The translations under genes were made by a program, and so were the position numbers. A DNA stretch of 64,000 bases from Galeruca laticollis (Eukaryota > Arthropoda > Insecta > Coleoptera > Chrysomelidae), in contig OY998175.1 of the NCBI GenBank assembly GCA_963921935.1, positions 162,810,809-162,874,808 on the forward strand. Direction: 5' to 3'. Numbering within the stretch: the stretch's first letter is position 1; every line of letters begins with the position of its first letter. Under the pieces are notes generated by a model. It ran no database searches, was not told the DNA's origin, and worked only from the letters and a program-made list of their open reading frames with translations. Shown piece by piece: positions 23,426 to 35,100 of this stretch.

Positions 23426-23668
23426 TCTGGGAGATTAATATACCCTTTTTTGTTCTTTGCTTTCACTGAATGCGTTCAATAGTTTTCACTTTCCACACTT
23501 GTTATGTAATATGCTTACACAATTTTATTTTTTTTAGGTTGGATTCCTGGACAAGATATTTTTTTTTAATTTTGTTCCTGTTTTTTCAAATTTACTGTAC
23601 TGTTCATTAAAAGTGAATAAAAGTTTTAAATCCTTTATTGCTTTTTTTGCTATTTTATTTTAAATGTA

Positions 23669-24647
23669 CAGGGTGAACAACTAAGAACGACTGTATGCCA
23701 CATCTCAGAAAAGAATCATGGTACAACTTTCAAAAAAATTACCTTTAGGTAAGTGATACAGAAAAATTGCTGGAAAATATTTTGCAGTCTCTTAAATATT
23801 CGCTAGGGGTGGATTGAGTACTCGAAAACATAATAAAACATATTAAAGGTGTCCTAAAAATACAATTTTTGGAATATTGATGAGATTATTACTAAATATA
23901 ATTAAGGAGATTTTTTGCAACTATTCTTCAAATAATGGGTGGGGAAGGTTCAAACTTATGAACAAATGTATACATTTTTCGTTTTTTAACCGATAATAAT
24001 TATTTTAGATGCATTTAAAAGAGTTTTTCTGTTTAATAAGATGGATAACAAAATTAGATAATGTTGTATTCACTCGGAAATTTCAAATCTAAATTGAAGC
24101 ATTTCTTTAATTTTCATATCTGATAACGTAAATCCCTTTTCATCAGAATTTAAAAAATGTCTCATTACATTTGAAATTTCCGAGAAAATGGGAAAATTGT
24201 CGACTTTTTCACATAGCGTTGACAAAATTGTCCAATTTTGTTATTTTTGTTAAGCATATATCTTATTAAAGAGGAAAAACTCTTAAATTACGCCAAAAAC
24301 ATTGATTTAAAAACAAAAAAGTGTTACGACATTTGTTTTTTAGGTTGAACCTTCCCCCACCCCTTATTTAAAGAATAAGGACAAAAAGTCCCTGTGTACA
24401 TTTTTTCATAATCTCATCAATATATCAAAAATTGTATTTCTAGGATACCTTTAGTATGTCTTTTTTGGAGATACTCACAGTATTATGTTTTTGAGTGTTC
24501 ATTCCCCCATAGCAGATATTTTAGAAACTCAAAAATATTTTCCAGCGATTAATCAGGGTCATTTTCCTGAAAGTATTTTTTTAAAGTTGTATCATGATTA
24601 TTTTTTGAAATATGGCAGACAGCCGGCGTTCTTAGTTGTTCACCCTG
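23669..24647. mobile_element. Palindromic MITE (Tc1/mariner type)
   Basis: A 979-bp element whose halves are inverted copies over about 480 bp. The termini CAGGGTGAACAACTAAGAAC are identical inward from both ends and flanked by TA (23667-23668 and 24648-24649). Shared internal blocks include TACAATTTTTG(G/A)(A/T)ATATTGATGAG. There is no coding sequence. It would fold into a nearly complete hairpin. Confidence 0.8.
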
Positions 24648-24649
24648 TA

Positions 24650-26129
24650 TTTGCTGATTAGGCACAGAGACATATATAGGATGTCATCTAGAATGTTTTA
24701 GGTATGTTATTTATCATACAGATAATACACTGTATTGTTTTTGATATGTCTCATTTAGATCATTGATAAGATGTTATTTTTTAGACATTGCATTAACATT
24801 GTCGAGAAGTTAAAGGCATTTCAGAATGTTATAGAAATGTTGTTTTTAGTTCGTTATAAAGACTTCCTTTTGAGGAAGCTCTAGTAACATCACAGTAATG
24901 TAAAAAGGCAGCGCTTTAACATCGCTGAGAAGTTAAGTTGAAACATCACAAAAGTTAACAGCCACAAGCTGGGCATAAGCGGTTGTATAGATGTGCATGT
25001 GATGAAAACAAGAGGAAAAAAAGGAAGAAAATTATCACAATGTGATGTTTAATTAACATAACTGTAATATTTATTTGCATAGTGGGAACATATTGCATAA
25101 ATGATTTGATTTTGTTTGCAATAAAAGAAAACACTTGCTATAATTGAGAAGAGTCAATGGAAAAACAGGCATGTCCGTTTATTACAAACTGGAGGAAAAT
25201 GTAAAAAGTATAAACATTTCAATACTTAACCTGAAAACATTGAAGATAAAAAAATATATAACATTTTTATTCCTGCAATTCCAAAATAAAAGATTACATA
25301 TTGTGTTACTTCTTGAATAGCATATGAAATGTCTATTTTGCTAAATTAGTTAAAAGCAATTAATACCATTTTCCAATGTAGTTTTCCTTACTAACTCGAA
25401 TGGCCGATGTATGTATGTATGCAGATGCAATATGTGGCTGTGTACAGGTCCTTGGAGGAACCAAAAGGCCCTTATATGAGGATCAATAAATATAATGCAC
25501 TTGTGGAATCACTAGCAACATCTAAAGATATTTGCGGTTTATTTTATGTCTAGGCTACACTAAACACAATCTTGTGGTGAAGCACATGTGGAGTAAATAT
25601 AAACAGCATTTACGAAGCACAAATTTACTTATTCAACATGAAAATTATTTAATTATAATCACTTACAAATACGATACACAAAACTATAAATTTGGGATAT
25701 TTTTATGGACACAAAACATTGACAACAACATTTGACCCATAGAAAGAGTAATAATATTATTTGTCTATGATTTGACCGTCGTCTTCTGTTATTGAAGTTC
25801 TATACAGCGCCTTCCATCAAGACGGTGGAGCGGTTGAACTTGAGTAAAAAGATGTTCGTATGCAAAAATTTGCGTGCAATAAATCTCAAAAAATACAATG
25901 ATTTGAGATTTCATATTTTTAGCATCGAATTCTCTAGGCTTCCTTTTGGGGATCAGTTTTTGGCGTCTAAATTGATGACAACAAATTGTCAAAACGGTCA
26001 AAATCACACCCTCACTTAATGGCTTAAAAGTTCAACACTTAATTTCACTGCGTTCTTTAGATTTGTTGTTTACAAAATGACCTAAATTTTGTTGCAAGTC
26101 ACGGGTGCCAACTGTTTTCAGGTTCCTAA
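24650..26129. other. Unassigned interval with short dispersed repeats
   Basis: Contains a third copy (near 25152) of the GTCAATGGAAAAACAGGCAT-like repeat seen at 15.9 kb. No gene is recognised. Confidence 0.3.
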
Positions 26130-26947
26130 AACGTGAGACCCCTCTTAAGAAATGGAGATTTGAATATTCATTGGCAATAAACGAATTTAGAGAATATGGT
26201 AGAACAGTAGTGTATTTGGATTAAGCCTGGTTCGATACACACGATATTCCAAACAAAAGTTGGGTAGACTCATCTGACTTGTGCCGAATTAATGGAATAA
26301 AGGAAAACGCACTACGATATTTCACGCGGGAACCGAAAAAGGTTTTATACCAAATGCATTGAATTTATCGGCAAATAATATTAAAGACTCTTTATTCGAT
26401 TATCATGATGATACTACAGCCGAATTATTTGAAGACTGGTTCCAAAATAAACGTATACCAAATATTCCACCCAACAGTATTATCGGCATAGATAATGCTC
26501 TAGCTACAACAGTCGAAGACTAGAAAAGCACCGTGTTCAAAAGACACCAAAGCCAGTATACAAGAATATATCTTAAATAATGATATGTACTACGAGAAAA
26601 AGTACACAAAAACAGTTACTAGAAGTTTTACGCAGTTATTCCATAAAAATGAAATATTTTCGGTGATTCATTGGCTGAAGACTTAGGACATATGGTGCGC
26701 AGACTTCTTCCCTCATCAAATGTTTAACCCAGTTGAACATATATGGCATCAGCTTAAGTCAGCAGTTCGAAGAAATAACACTTCTCAAAACTTAACTTCA
26801 ACTGTGGTAGCTCTTATTCAAACAGAAACTACAAACTTTCCTGATAGCAGCTGGGCCAAGTGTGTTTCCCATATTAACCAGTTGATGTACCCAGCACATG
26901 ACTCCACCAACATTTTTTCATTACTTGACAAAGCAATAATTTCTTAA
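26130..26947 (+). pseudogene. DDE (IS630/Tc1-like) transposase, C-terminal half
   Basis: Plus-strand pieces, across frameshifts: KKWRFEYSLAINEFREYGRT and VVYLD (first catalytic D region, about 26148-26223), FHAGTEKGFIPNALNLSANN (about 26318-26378), NSIIGIDNALATTVED (about 26473-26520; ID is the second acidic site), and an open C-terminus FNPVEHIWHQLKSAVRRNN (26722-26780; E is the third acidic site), ending with a TAA at 26947. This is the endonuclease domain of the insect DDE family whose N-terminal part is seen at 10317. Multiple stops make it inactive. Confidence 0.65.
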
Positions 26948-28249
26948 AATTAAACAAAAAATAGATTCCTCGTATTAAAATACATGGTACTGCATAATTT
27001 TTCCATACATTCACCGTAAACCAATACAGGTCAGAACCGCAAAATTTTTCAAATTTTTTTAACAAGCTTCCATAAAAAATTATATAATTACGAAACATGT
27101 TATATATCGATTCCTTTCTTACGCCATTGAACATAGGACAAATAAATCTCAGTCAATTACCATATTTGAATCCTTCCATTTTATATTTGTAGACAATATA
27201 CGAAATTAATGCTGGAGTAGAAATTTTTGTAAAAAATTATCTTAATAAACTTTGTAATAACTACGTCTATGCAATGGATAGACTGAAATTGGTGAAAATC
27301 GAAATAGGATTGTCCTTACTATTATAAAAAAAGATACAGTAACTTCCGATCGATAATGCAAACCGAGGTATAAAACAACTTTTTTTAAAAACATTCCTAT
27401 GGATTGAAAATTCTATAAAAAATTTTGAGTCCGATTTTGATGAAATTTTGCATAGGTGGGGATTTTGATACGAGGATTCCAATAAATTTGTCACTTGTTC
27501 GAAAAAAAAATATTTCGGGTGAAAAATTGAGAAAAATTTATTAAAATGGGATTTTCCGGTGAAGTATACATCAGATTTTGCTCTTCCACGAGCTTAACCT
27601 CAGTTTTTATGTTCTGAACGTACATATAAAATAGGTTTTTTGGACTCACAGTGTATACATATACTATAAATAAGGTGAAATAGAAAGGTAAAAAAATCAT
27701 ATATGGATATAAAAAAAATTCCGAAAGAAAAGTTTATTATCAATTTGGATGACGACAGTGAAAGTGAAACTGATCTGCGTGAGTAATTTTCTTTATAAAT
27801 ACCTTTAACTTATATACATATACTTATATTCAGAAAACAGCAACTTCACAAGTCAGTGTATATTGAATTTAATTCTAAACAACGTAAATATTATAAACTT
27901 TCTAAAATATAGTCGCATTCATTATCGTTATGTTTATAAATGTTTTTGGGTTATATATCATATATATACACAAGTACCATATCTACTTATAATCTTCTTA
28001 GAATAAAGGTATGCTATGGCTACATATTCTCACTTTATTCCTTATTAATTTGAAAGTTTCAAGTAATTGATTTACTTGCGTTCAGCCCTGTTTAAATAAC
28101 AATTTTATTGTTTGTTTGTATTCTTCTCAGTTTCATATTACTGCATTTTGTTTTTCAACCGGTCCTATTGTAATACGGATAAAAAAAGCTTTTTGCTTGC
28201 CTTGTAGTTCTGACAACTCAAGCGAAACATGTGGCCGTTTCTTTGTAAT
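26948..28249. other. Unassigned interval; one candidate first exon
   Basis: At 27703-27778 an ATG opens MDIKKIPKEKFIINLDDDSE and ends at a good donor (GTGAGT at 27779). No downstream exon is identified. Otherwise AT-rich and featureless. Confidence 0.25.
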
Positions 28250-28445
28250 GGTTTTCGATTGTATAATCCGGATAAGTCCCTTTCTTTCTAATGTGTTTTA
28301 ATAGTATAAATCGGACGGGACCCTTTCTTGGTTATGTGTTTTGATAGTGTAATCCAAATAGGGCCCTGTCTTTCTAAATTGTTTTAATACTATAAATCGG
28401 ATGGGGCCTTTTCTTTGTTATGTATTTTGATAGTACCTTGCCTAT
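28250..28445 (+). repeat. Short tandem repeat array (units of about 55-60 bp)
   Basis: The block TAGT(A/G)TAA(T/A)(C)C(A/G)(G/A)A(C/T)(G)GG(A/G)CCC...TTTCTTTCTAA recurs about three and a half times with alternating variants, suggesting a dimeric unit of roughly 115 bp. Confidence 0.5.
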
Positions 28446-29348
28446 GATATGTATACATAAACAATTCTCAATTATATTCTAGCGATTTTTCTTAATAATT
28501 ATCTTAACCCAATATCATTATACATACATATAAAACCAAATTTATTGGTTAGGGCTGTTGGAATTTCAATTTAGTTTCAACAAAAACCACTGTATCTTAT
28601 TGCTTTAACATTCTTATGTGAAATAAATTAAATTAAAATAATAACATCTCGGCTTACAAATAGTTGTCCTCTGAGACAGGGTTAGGTTTTATGATGCCCA
28701 TATAAAAGGGAGTATCTGAATATCCGATAATAAATATCTTTACACAGCTTTTTGAGTATACACAAACAAAAACCAGATGTTTGTTTTTAAGTGTGCGAAC
28801 CAAGAAAAGATATTCTTGTGAGTTTTTAATTATTTAGTCTGAATCGAAATTCTGTAATAGAAGGACATACCTATCGGGTGCTATCAATTTAAGTAAATAA
28901 ACAGTATTCAAACTGTAATTATAGTTAAATTTAATTCAACCGATCAAAGTCTAAATCCTCTTCCATATACACCAAGGGCAAATACAACTCTGCGTAGAAT
29001 CTACCTCTTGCTGATAACTCAAGTGGTCGGTGATTTATGACCTTCTTAGATTTCTGTTCGTACTATAGAGGTGAAAATATGAGTGAGTAAATAGTTAAAG
29101 TGTTTCTAGTCGGGGACTAAAGTTTGCGGTCTCACGCTATCTCGATACCTCAGCGGTTACTCTGTGGTTTAGCTTTGATTAACCTTTTATATAACTTTGG
29201 GTTATCTCTGGTTTATCTCATAGCCCTTTTTCTTCTTTGAATATTTTTTACTTGGGTAAAATTGCTGTTCAAATGTCTACGTCTACCTACCAATTTATCA
29301 TGAAAATTAAGCTGTAAACTTATCAATTGCCGTAGTTTTTCATTTATT
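28446..29348. other. Unassigned interval with a TATA-like box
   Basis: TATAAAAGG at 28701-28709 lies in a comparatively GC-richer context and could be the promoter of a lost LTR or transcript. There is no coding sequence around it. Confidence 0.25.
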
Positions 29349-30475
29349 ACTTTTCCGCCCAACCTATCTAATATGCGAGAAAAGTATTGGTTTATCCCAT
29401 TAAAAGTTTGATTTTGAAATTTTTTTTTGGAAATATTTTTACGTTTTTCATCAGGAACAACAAGAAAAAACTGTTTTTAGAAAAAAATCCTGTGTGTATA
29501 TCTTCGTCGTTGTCGTCGCCCACTTTTCGTTACATGTCTTGTTAGCACGATACAGCCTCCGGAGTACAACAAGTCACCAATTTTATGATTGAATATTGTT
29601 CAGGACATCTCACAGATGAACCCTATTGATTTTCAGCTCACCAGACCCAGTACAACGGGTGCTATGGTACTTGAAGTACGACATTTTCGTAATTTTTTGA
29701 GAAATTTCAGTTTGTTAGCACGATACAGCTTCCGGAGTACAACAAGTCACCAATTTTATGGCTGAATATTATTCAGGATGTCACACGGATGAACCCTATT
29801 GATTTTAAGCTCACCAGAGCCAGTACAACAGGTGTTATAGTACTTTAAGTACGACATTTTTGGAGAAATTTCAGTTTGTTAACACGATACAGCCTCCGGA
29901 GTATATACAAGTGACTAATTTTATGATTGTATATTATTTGGGACGTCTCAAAGATGAACCCTACTGATATTCAGCACACTAAAGCCTGTACGGATGCTAT
30001 GGTACTTGGAGTACCAAATTTTTGTCATTTTTGGAGAATGTTCAGTTTGTTAGCACGATACAGCCTCCATAGTATATACATGTGACCGATTTTATGATTG
30101 ACTATTGTTCAGAGCATCTTATTGATAATCCTTATTGATTTTTAGCTCACCAGAGCTAGTAAAACGGGTACTATGGTACCTGAAGTGCCACTTTTTTGGT
30201 CCTTTTTGAAGAAATTTCGGGTTGTTAGCACGATACAGCCTCCGGAGTGTATACAAGTGACAAATTTTATGATTCAATATTTTTCAAGGTGTCTCATCTA
30301 TGTACTCAATTGATTTTCAGCTGACTAAAGCGAGTACAGGGGGCCCATAAATCCAGATATACTTCATTTTTGGACAAATTTCGGTTTGTTAGCACGATAC
30401 ATCCCCCGAAGTGTATGCAAGTGACAATTTTATGATAGAATATTGTTCAAGGAATCTCACATATGCGGAAAAGTT
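29349..30475 (+). repeat. Repeat element with CTTTTCCGC termini and about 168-bp tandem units (copy 2)
   Basis: Begins TTA-CTTTTCCGCCCAACC and ends GCGGAAAAG-TTA. The inverted ends are 9-10 bp, with TTA outside both. Inside are about six diverged units of 165-172 bp, marked by CACGATACAGC(C/T)(T/C)CC near 29549, 29716, 29882, 30054, 30226 and 30394. There is no coding sequence. Homology to copy 3 continues about 25 bp past the right end, so the TTA may belong to the element rather than to the target. Confidence 0.7.
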
Positions 30476-30712
30476 AGTTTTAATCTTCAAAACCGTTTAT
30501 TTGCTATTTGTATTACTCCAATAAAAATTGTAAAACGTACTATTTTAATTATTTTAGCTGCAATTTTCAGTGCAAAAGTGGTGTATTTCAATATTTTATT
30601 TGTTTTTTGTAATTATTTCTCAAATAGGATTAAATAACTATACCAATTATAATACAGAATACAATGGCAGTTATACGCATTGAAAAAAAAATGTTTATAC
30701 AAGAACTTTTTT

Positions 30713-31472
30713 ACTTTTCCGCTCAACCTATCTAATATGTGAGAAAAGTATTGGTTTACTCCAAAAAAGTTGGAATTTAGAATTTTTGTTTGGGTTATTT
30801 TATTTTACGTTTTGCAGCAAGTACAACACAAAAAATGCTTTTTAGAAAAAAATCCTGTGTGTCGTCGGCCACTTTTCGTAACATGTCTTGTTAGCACGAT
30901 ACAGCCGCCGGAGTGCAACCAATTTTATGTTTGGATATTCTTCAAGACATCTCACAGATAAACCCTATTGATTTTCAGCTCCCCAGATATAGTACAGTGG
31001 GTGCTATGGTACTTGAAGTACGACATTTTTGTGATTTTTGCAGAAATTTCAATTTGTTAGCACGATACAGCCTCCGGAGTGTATACAAATGACCCATTTT
31101 ATGATTGGATACTGTTCAGGACATCTTATAGATGAACCTTATTGATTTTCACCTCCTAGAGCTATGACAATGGGTGTTATGGTACCCGAAGGCCACATAT
31201 TCGGAGAAATTTCGGGTTGTTAACACGATAGAACCTCCGGGGTGTATCAGTGACCAATTTTATAATTGGATATTTTTCAGAGTATCTCACAGATGAACCC
31301 TATTGATTTTCAGGTCACTATAGCGAGAATAACGGGACATATAAATCCAGATATAATACATTTTTGGTTATTTTTGGAGAAATTTCGGTTTGTTATCACG
31401 TCTCCGAAGTGTATACAAGTGACAATTTTATGATAGAATATTATTCAGAGCGTCTCACAGATGCGGAAAAGT
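30713..31472 (+). repeat. Repeat element with CTTTTCCGC termini (copy 3)
   Basis: Same head (ACTTTTCCGCTCAACC) and same end (GCGGAAAAGT) as copy 2, but with about four internal units (markers near 30895, 31062, 31222 and a degenerate one near 31390). Lies 238 bp downstream of copy 2 in the same orientation. Confidence 0.7.
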
Positions 31473-31901
31473 TAGTTTTAACCTTTAAACCCGTTTATTT
31501 TTAATTAAAATCAACTTTAAAGTCTGATTATACAAAACAATAATTTTTGACTTACATCACTTTTGCCTTCGGCACTTGTACTTAAATTTGTCCATCAGAT
31601 TTTTCTTATTCGCATCATTTTTGGCCATCTGAAAATTTTATTTTACGTATGGCGGAAAATCACTGGGAATCATTATTTATCTTCGCTTTTATCGTGACTT
31701 GTATCGCTGCGCCACTCTGTGACAGCCTTAGATGTTGCAGGTGTCTTTCCACTTTCCTTTTATTCGGAACTATTACCAAAAGGAATAAGTAAGGAGTAAT
31801 TTAACTTATTCCTTTTCTTGTATTCATAATGAGTCTATAAAATATCCATTGGCATAAGCATTTTTATTATTTGAAATAAAACTGGCATAGAAAGTTTAGA
31901 A

Positions 31902-31925
31902 TTTATTTTTTTTAAAATTTTTATT
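31902..31925 (-). promoter_or_regulatory. Polyadenylation signals of the YGPP gene
   Basis: Two minus-strand AATAAA hexamers (31925-31920 and 31907-31902) lie 65-90 bp past the TAA stop at 31991, just beyond a TATT simple repeat. They would give a 3' UTR of roughly 100 bp. Confidence 0.55.
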
Positions 31926-31990
31926 TCACAAATCCATATAAATAAATAAATAAATAAATAGTTATTTACCAGGCAAAATCAGTCATCTTG

Positions 31991-32100
31991 TTACCCAGAC
32001 AGTACATTTGGTTTTTTACTCTTAACACCTTTGTCTTCATAAGAGGATCCGTTCAAAGCTTTAAGAATATTGTTAAATATTTGATTAAATTCGTCATTAT
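31991..32100 (-). CDS. YGPP gene, exon 3 (C-terminus)
   Basis: The acceptor is a 12-T tract followed by AG (32102-32101). Encodes DNDEFNQIFNNILKALNGSS and a Lys-rich end before TAA at 31993-31991. The phase matches exon 2. Confidence 0.8.
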
Positions 32101-35100
32101 CTAAAAAAAAAAAAATGAGAAAAACCAAAAATCGTTTTAAATTTGTTGTCAGTCCTGAATAAATATTTTACATAATTTTATCCTGCAGTAGGATAACTAA
32201 CTAATTTTTCAAATTATCTTTCATGAAAAAATTTGTATACTAATATAATAACTAAATAATTGATATTGCATTTCTAATTAATGATTGAAAGTAAAATGAG
32301 TATATATTTTGACAAACTGACACACCAGACGCATAAGCCGATAACAAATTTTTACTAATATGAAAGAAAATCTGAATGAAAGAGTGGAAGTTACATAATA
32401 GACAAATTAAAATTATTATTTGTAATAATTTTTTGCTATACTAATTTATAAAAATTTAAAACCGTCATACTAATATCTTTATCACATTCGAAACTTCATT
32501 CAAATTATACAAATGAATGTATATCTACTGCTCTTCAAAAACTGACCCGTGACAGCGGATGTTGTAGCATATCTTGTAAGAAAATCATTCCTACGAACAA
32601 CTTACTTTTCGAAAATGTATCTCAAATATTTCTCGCAAAACTACGGTTACAAGATTTTTTGCAAAAAAAAACTTCTACAAAGTACACAGTTTTTAAAAAA
32701 TCGTTTTTTATTTATTTGAGTCTAGTTTCCGGCAGAAACTACAAGACATTTTAATTTCAATTTATTTCTCTTAAATCTACGATTAAGTGCTAATTTCAAT
32801 CATTAAACTTCAAATGTAATATTGGGTATATATCCTTGATGAATTATATTCAACTAACCTAGCTTTTATACCTTTCAATTTGGTTAATATTCTATAAATT
32901 CTTAGATGTCATTTTGAAATGAATTCCAAAATATCTCACCTATCTTTCTTAAGCTCGTTACACCGCCACCATTTCCACCACTCGTCACTGACTCAAACTT
33001 ATTTTTCAAAGTTGGTATTATAAATAATAAACATAACAAAGCAACCCAACTGACAAATTTTTTAAATAACACTAGTTTTAACAACAGCTTTCCAATTGTG
33101 AAGAGATCCAGTTTCCACTTAAGTTTTTCCCAAAAGGATCCCAAGGCATGGGGAGCTCCATAGAATACTTGAACCGATGACGGAGGGCCGTATATTGGAG
33201 GTGGTCCATACATGGGTTGAGGAGGAGGAGGCGGAGGTGGTGGCGGAGCGGGATTTGGTGGTCCGTAAACTGACGCTGGTGGATATGATGCTCCATATCT
33301 AAAAACAAAAAAGTTACTAGATACTATCTGTTTTTCACGCTATACAAATATCAGAAATTTATAAAGATCTAGTTTGTTACATGAGTTTTTTACCGATATC
33401 ACCGTTATCAAGTTTGCCGTGGAAAAAACTAGTGATTAGTGATAAAAAACATAAATAGGGTAAAACAATCTATAGCCTCATTTGTCCGGACGCTTCAGAC
33501 AAAATTATTAACAGTGAAATGAGCACGCATAGTGAATAATAAATAAGTTTCCACGTTTCTTAACCAAACCCAACAGAAGCCATCGCTCTGGCTTAAGCCT
33601 TCCTCACTCAACTTCGAAAACCAACAAAGTTTTCTCGGTTTCCCGGTTTCCCACCTGAACAACAAACAAAAGCTCCACATCAAGTCTCCTCAATAAATGA
33701 ACTTAGCAGGGACTAGTGACAACTAGCGAGTACATGGGTAACTCGTCTGAAGACGAAGGCACCACAGAAAACGTCAGACATACATGCAGTCACTCAAAAA
33801 ACGAAAAAGAACGCAGTCGCCAAAAAGCCCCAGCAAAGACAGACACAAATAACTCAAGAAATCGTAACCTAATCTATGCACAAAACAGAAGCAGGCAGAC
33901 ACATGACCAAACAACAGCACAGATGTGTGAACAACTGCCAAAATTGCCAGAAGAGTTTAAAAACATGTTTTCTCAGTTGATAAATCAAAATATCATGAGT
34001 TTAAATCTTCTTTCGACTGACATAAACAAATTGAATAATTGATGGCTACTAGAATCGTGAGAATGGCAATCTGAAATGCCAACGGTCTCGCTAACCATAA
34101 GAAAGAAGTAATAACTTTCGTATGCATCTACAAAATAGATATACTACTAGTATCAGGACTTACTTTACTGAGCAAACAACTTTCTCAATTCCATATTACT
34201 CAACATACCACACCACCCACCCAGATGGAACAGTTCATGGCGGGACAGCAGTCATCATCAGAAATTTAATGCTTGCCCATGATGAACTAGATAAATATGA
34301 AACAAACGCTATTCAAGCCACGACTGTCTAAATAATTGGCAACAAACGTAATCTCAACATCACATCTGTATACTCCCCACCACGCCACATTAACACTACC
34401 GATATGAACAAACAATTATTTGATACCCTTGGAAACAAATTTATTGCTGGAGTGGACTGGAACGCGAAACACAGACTCATCACTACTAAAGGCCGTAGCC
34501 TCCTCAGAGCTATGACTGATGGAAACTACAACCACCTCACCAACGGAAAACCCATATGCTGGCCTTCCAACCCCAGGAAACTACCAGATCTCCTTGACTT
34601 CTATATAGGGAACGGTATTACCACGCAAAACTGTACAATAGATTCTCAATATGAACTAACATCTGTCATTGCAAATGTATGCTCTACAACTCTAAATAAA
34701 AATGCTCACCCCAAACTGACCCTTATTAGTATAAAAAACCCAAAAGAGATAAACGGAGCTGAGCAATACTTCATTAACACAATTCAGCAAGCTGCATGGT
34801 ATGCCACTCATCGGGATGAAATACAATCCACCAGATGTATCAGTACCCCAACTACATATTCGTCAACTCATAACTGAGAAAATAAGAGCCAGAGGAAAGT
34901 GGCCATGATCACGCAATAACAGTGATCTTCACCAATACAGAAGGCTATCACGTAGACTCTCTTAAACACCCAGAGATGCCCAAAACGCAACGTTTGGGTA
35001 TTTTACACAAGCCTGTCTGTAGACGACTATACCTTATGGAAAGCAACAAAAAAGTTCAAAAGACCCACACCGCCAGTGTCTCCTATACGAACTTCCAACT

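Larger units (their letters stand above)
18213..23431 (+). mobile_element. 5.2-kb DNA transposon with TACGTA-rich subterminal arrays
   Basis: The left end reads CCCAAACAACACTGTACGTA at 18213, and the right end, on the minus strand from 23431, reads CCCAGACAGCACAAGTACGT. These diverged inverted termini each lead into a dense array of palindromic TACGTA motifs (18230-18515 and 23070-23425). The interior carries two plus-strand genes: a decayed large transposase-like gene (19905-21450) and a small multi-exon accessory gene (21638-22387). No clear target duplication is visible. The superfamily is not securely assigned. Confidence 0.65.

Noticed and set aside
23038..23469. Open frames of 143 and 77 codons on opposite strands in the TACGTA array
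   Set aside because: They are translations of the short palindromic repeat and carry no independent protein signal.
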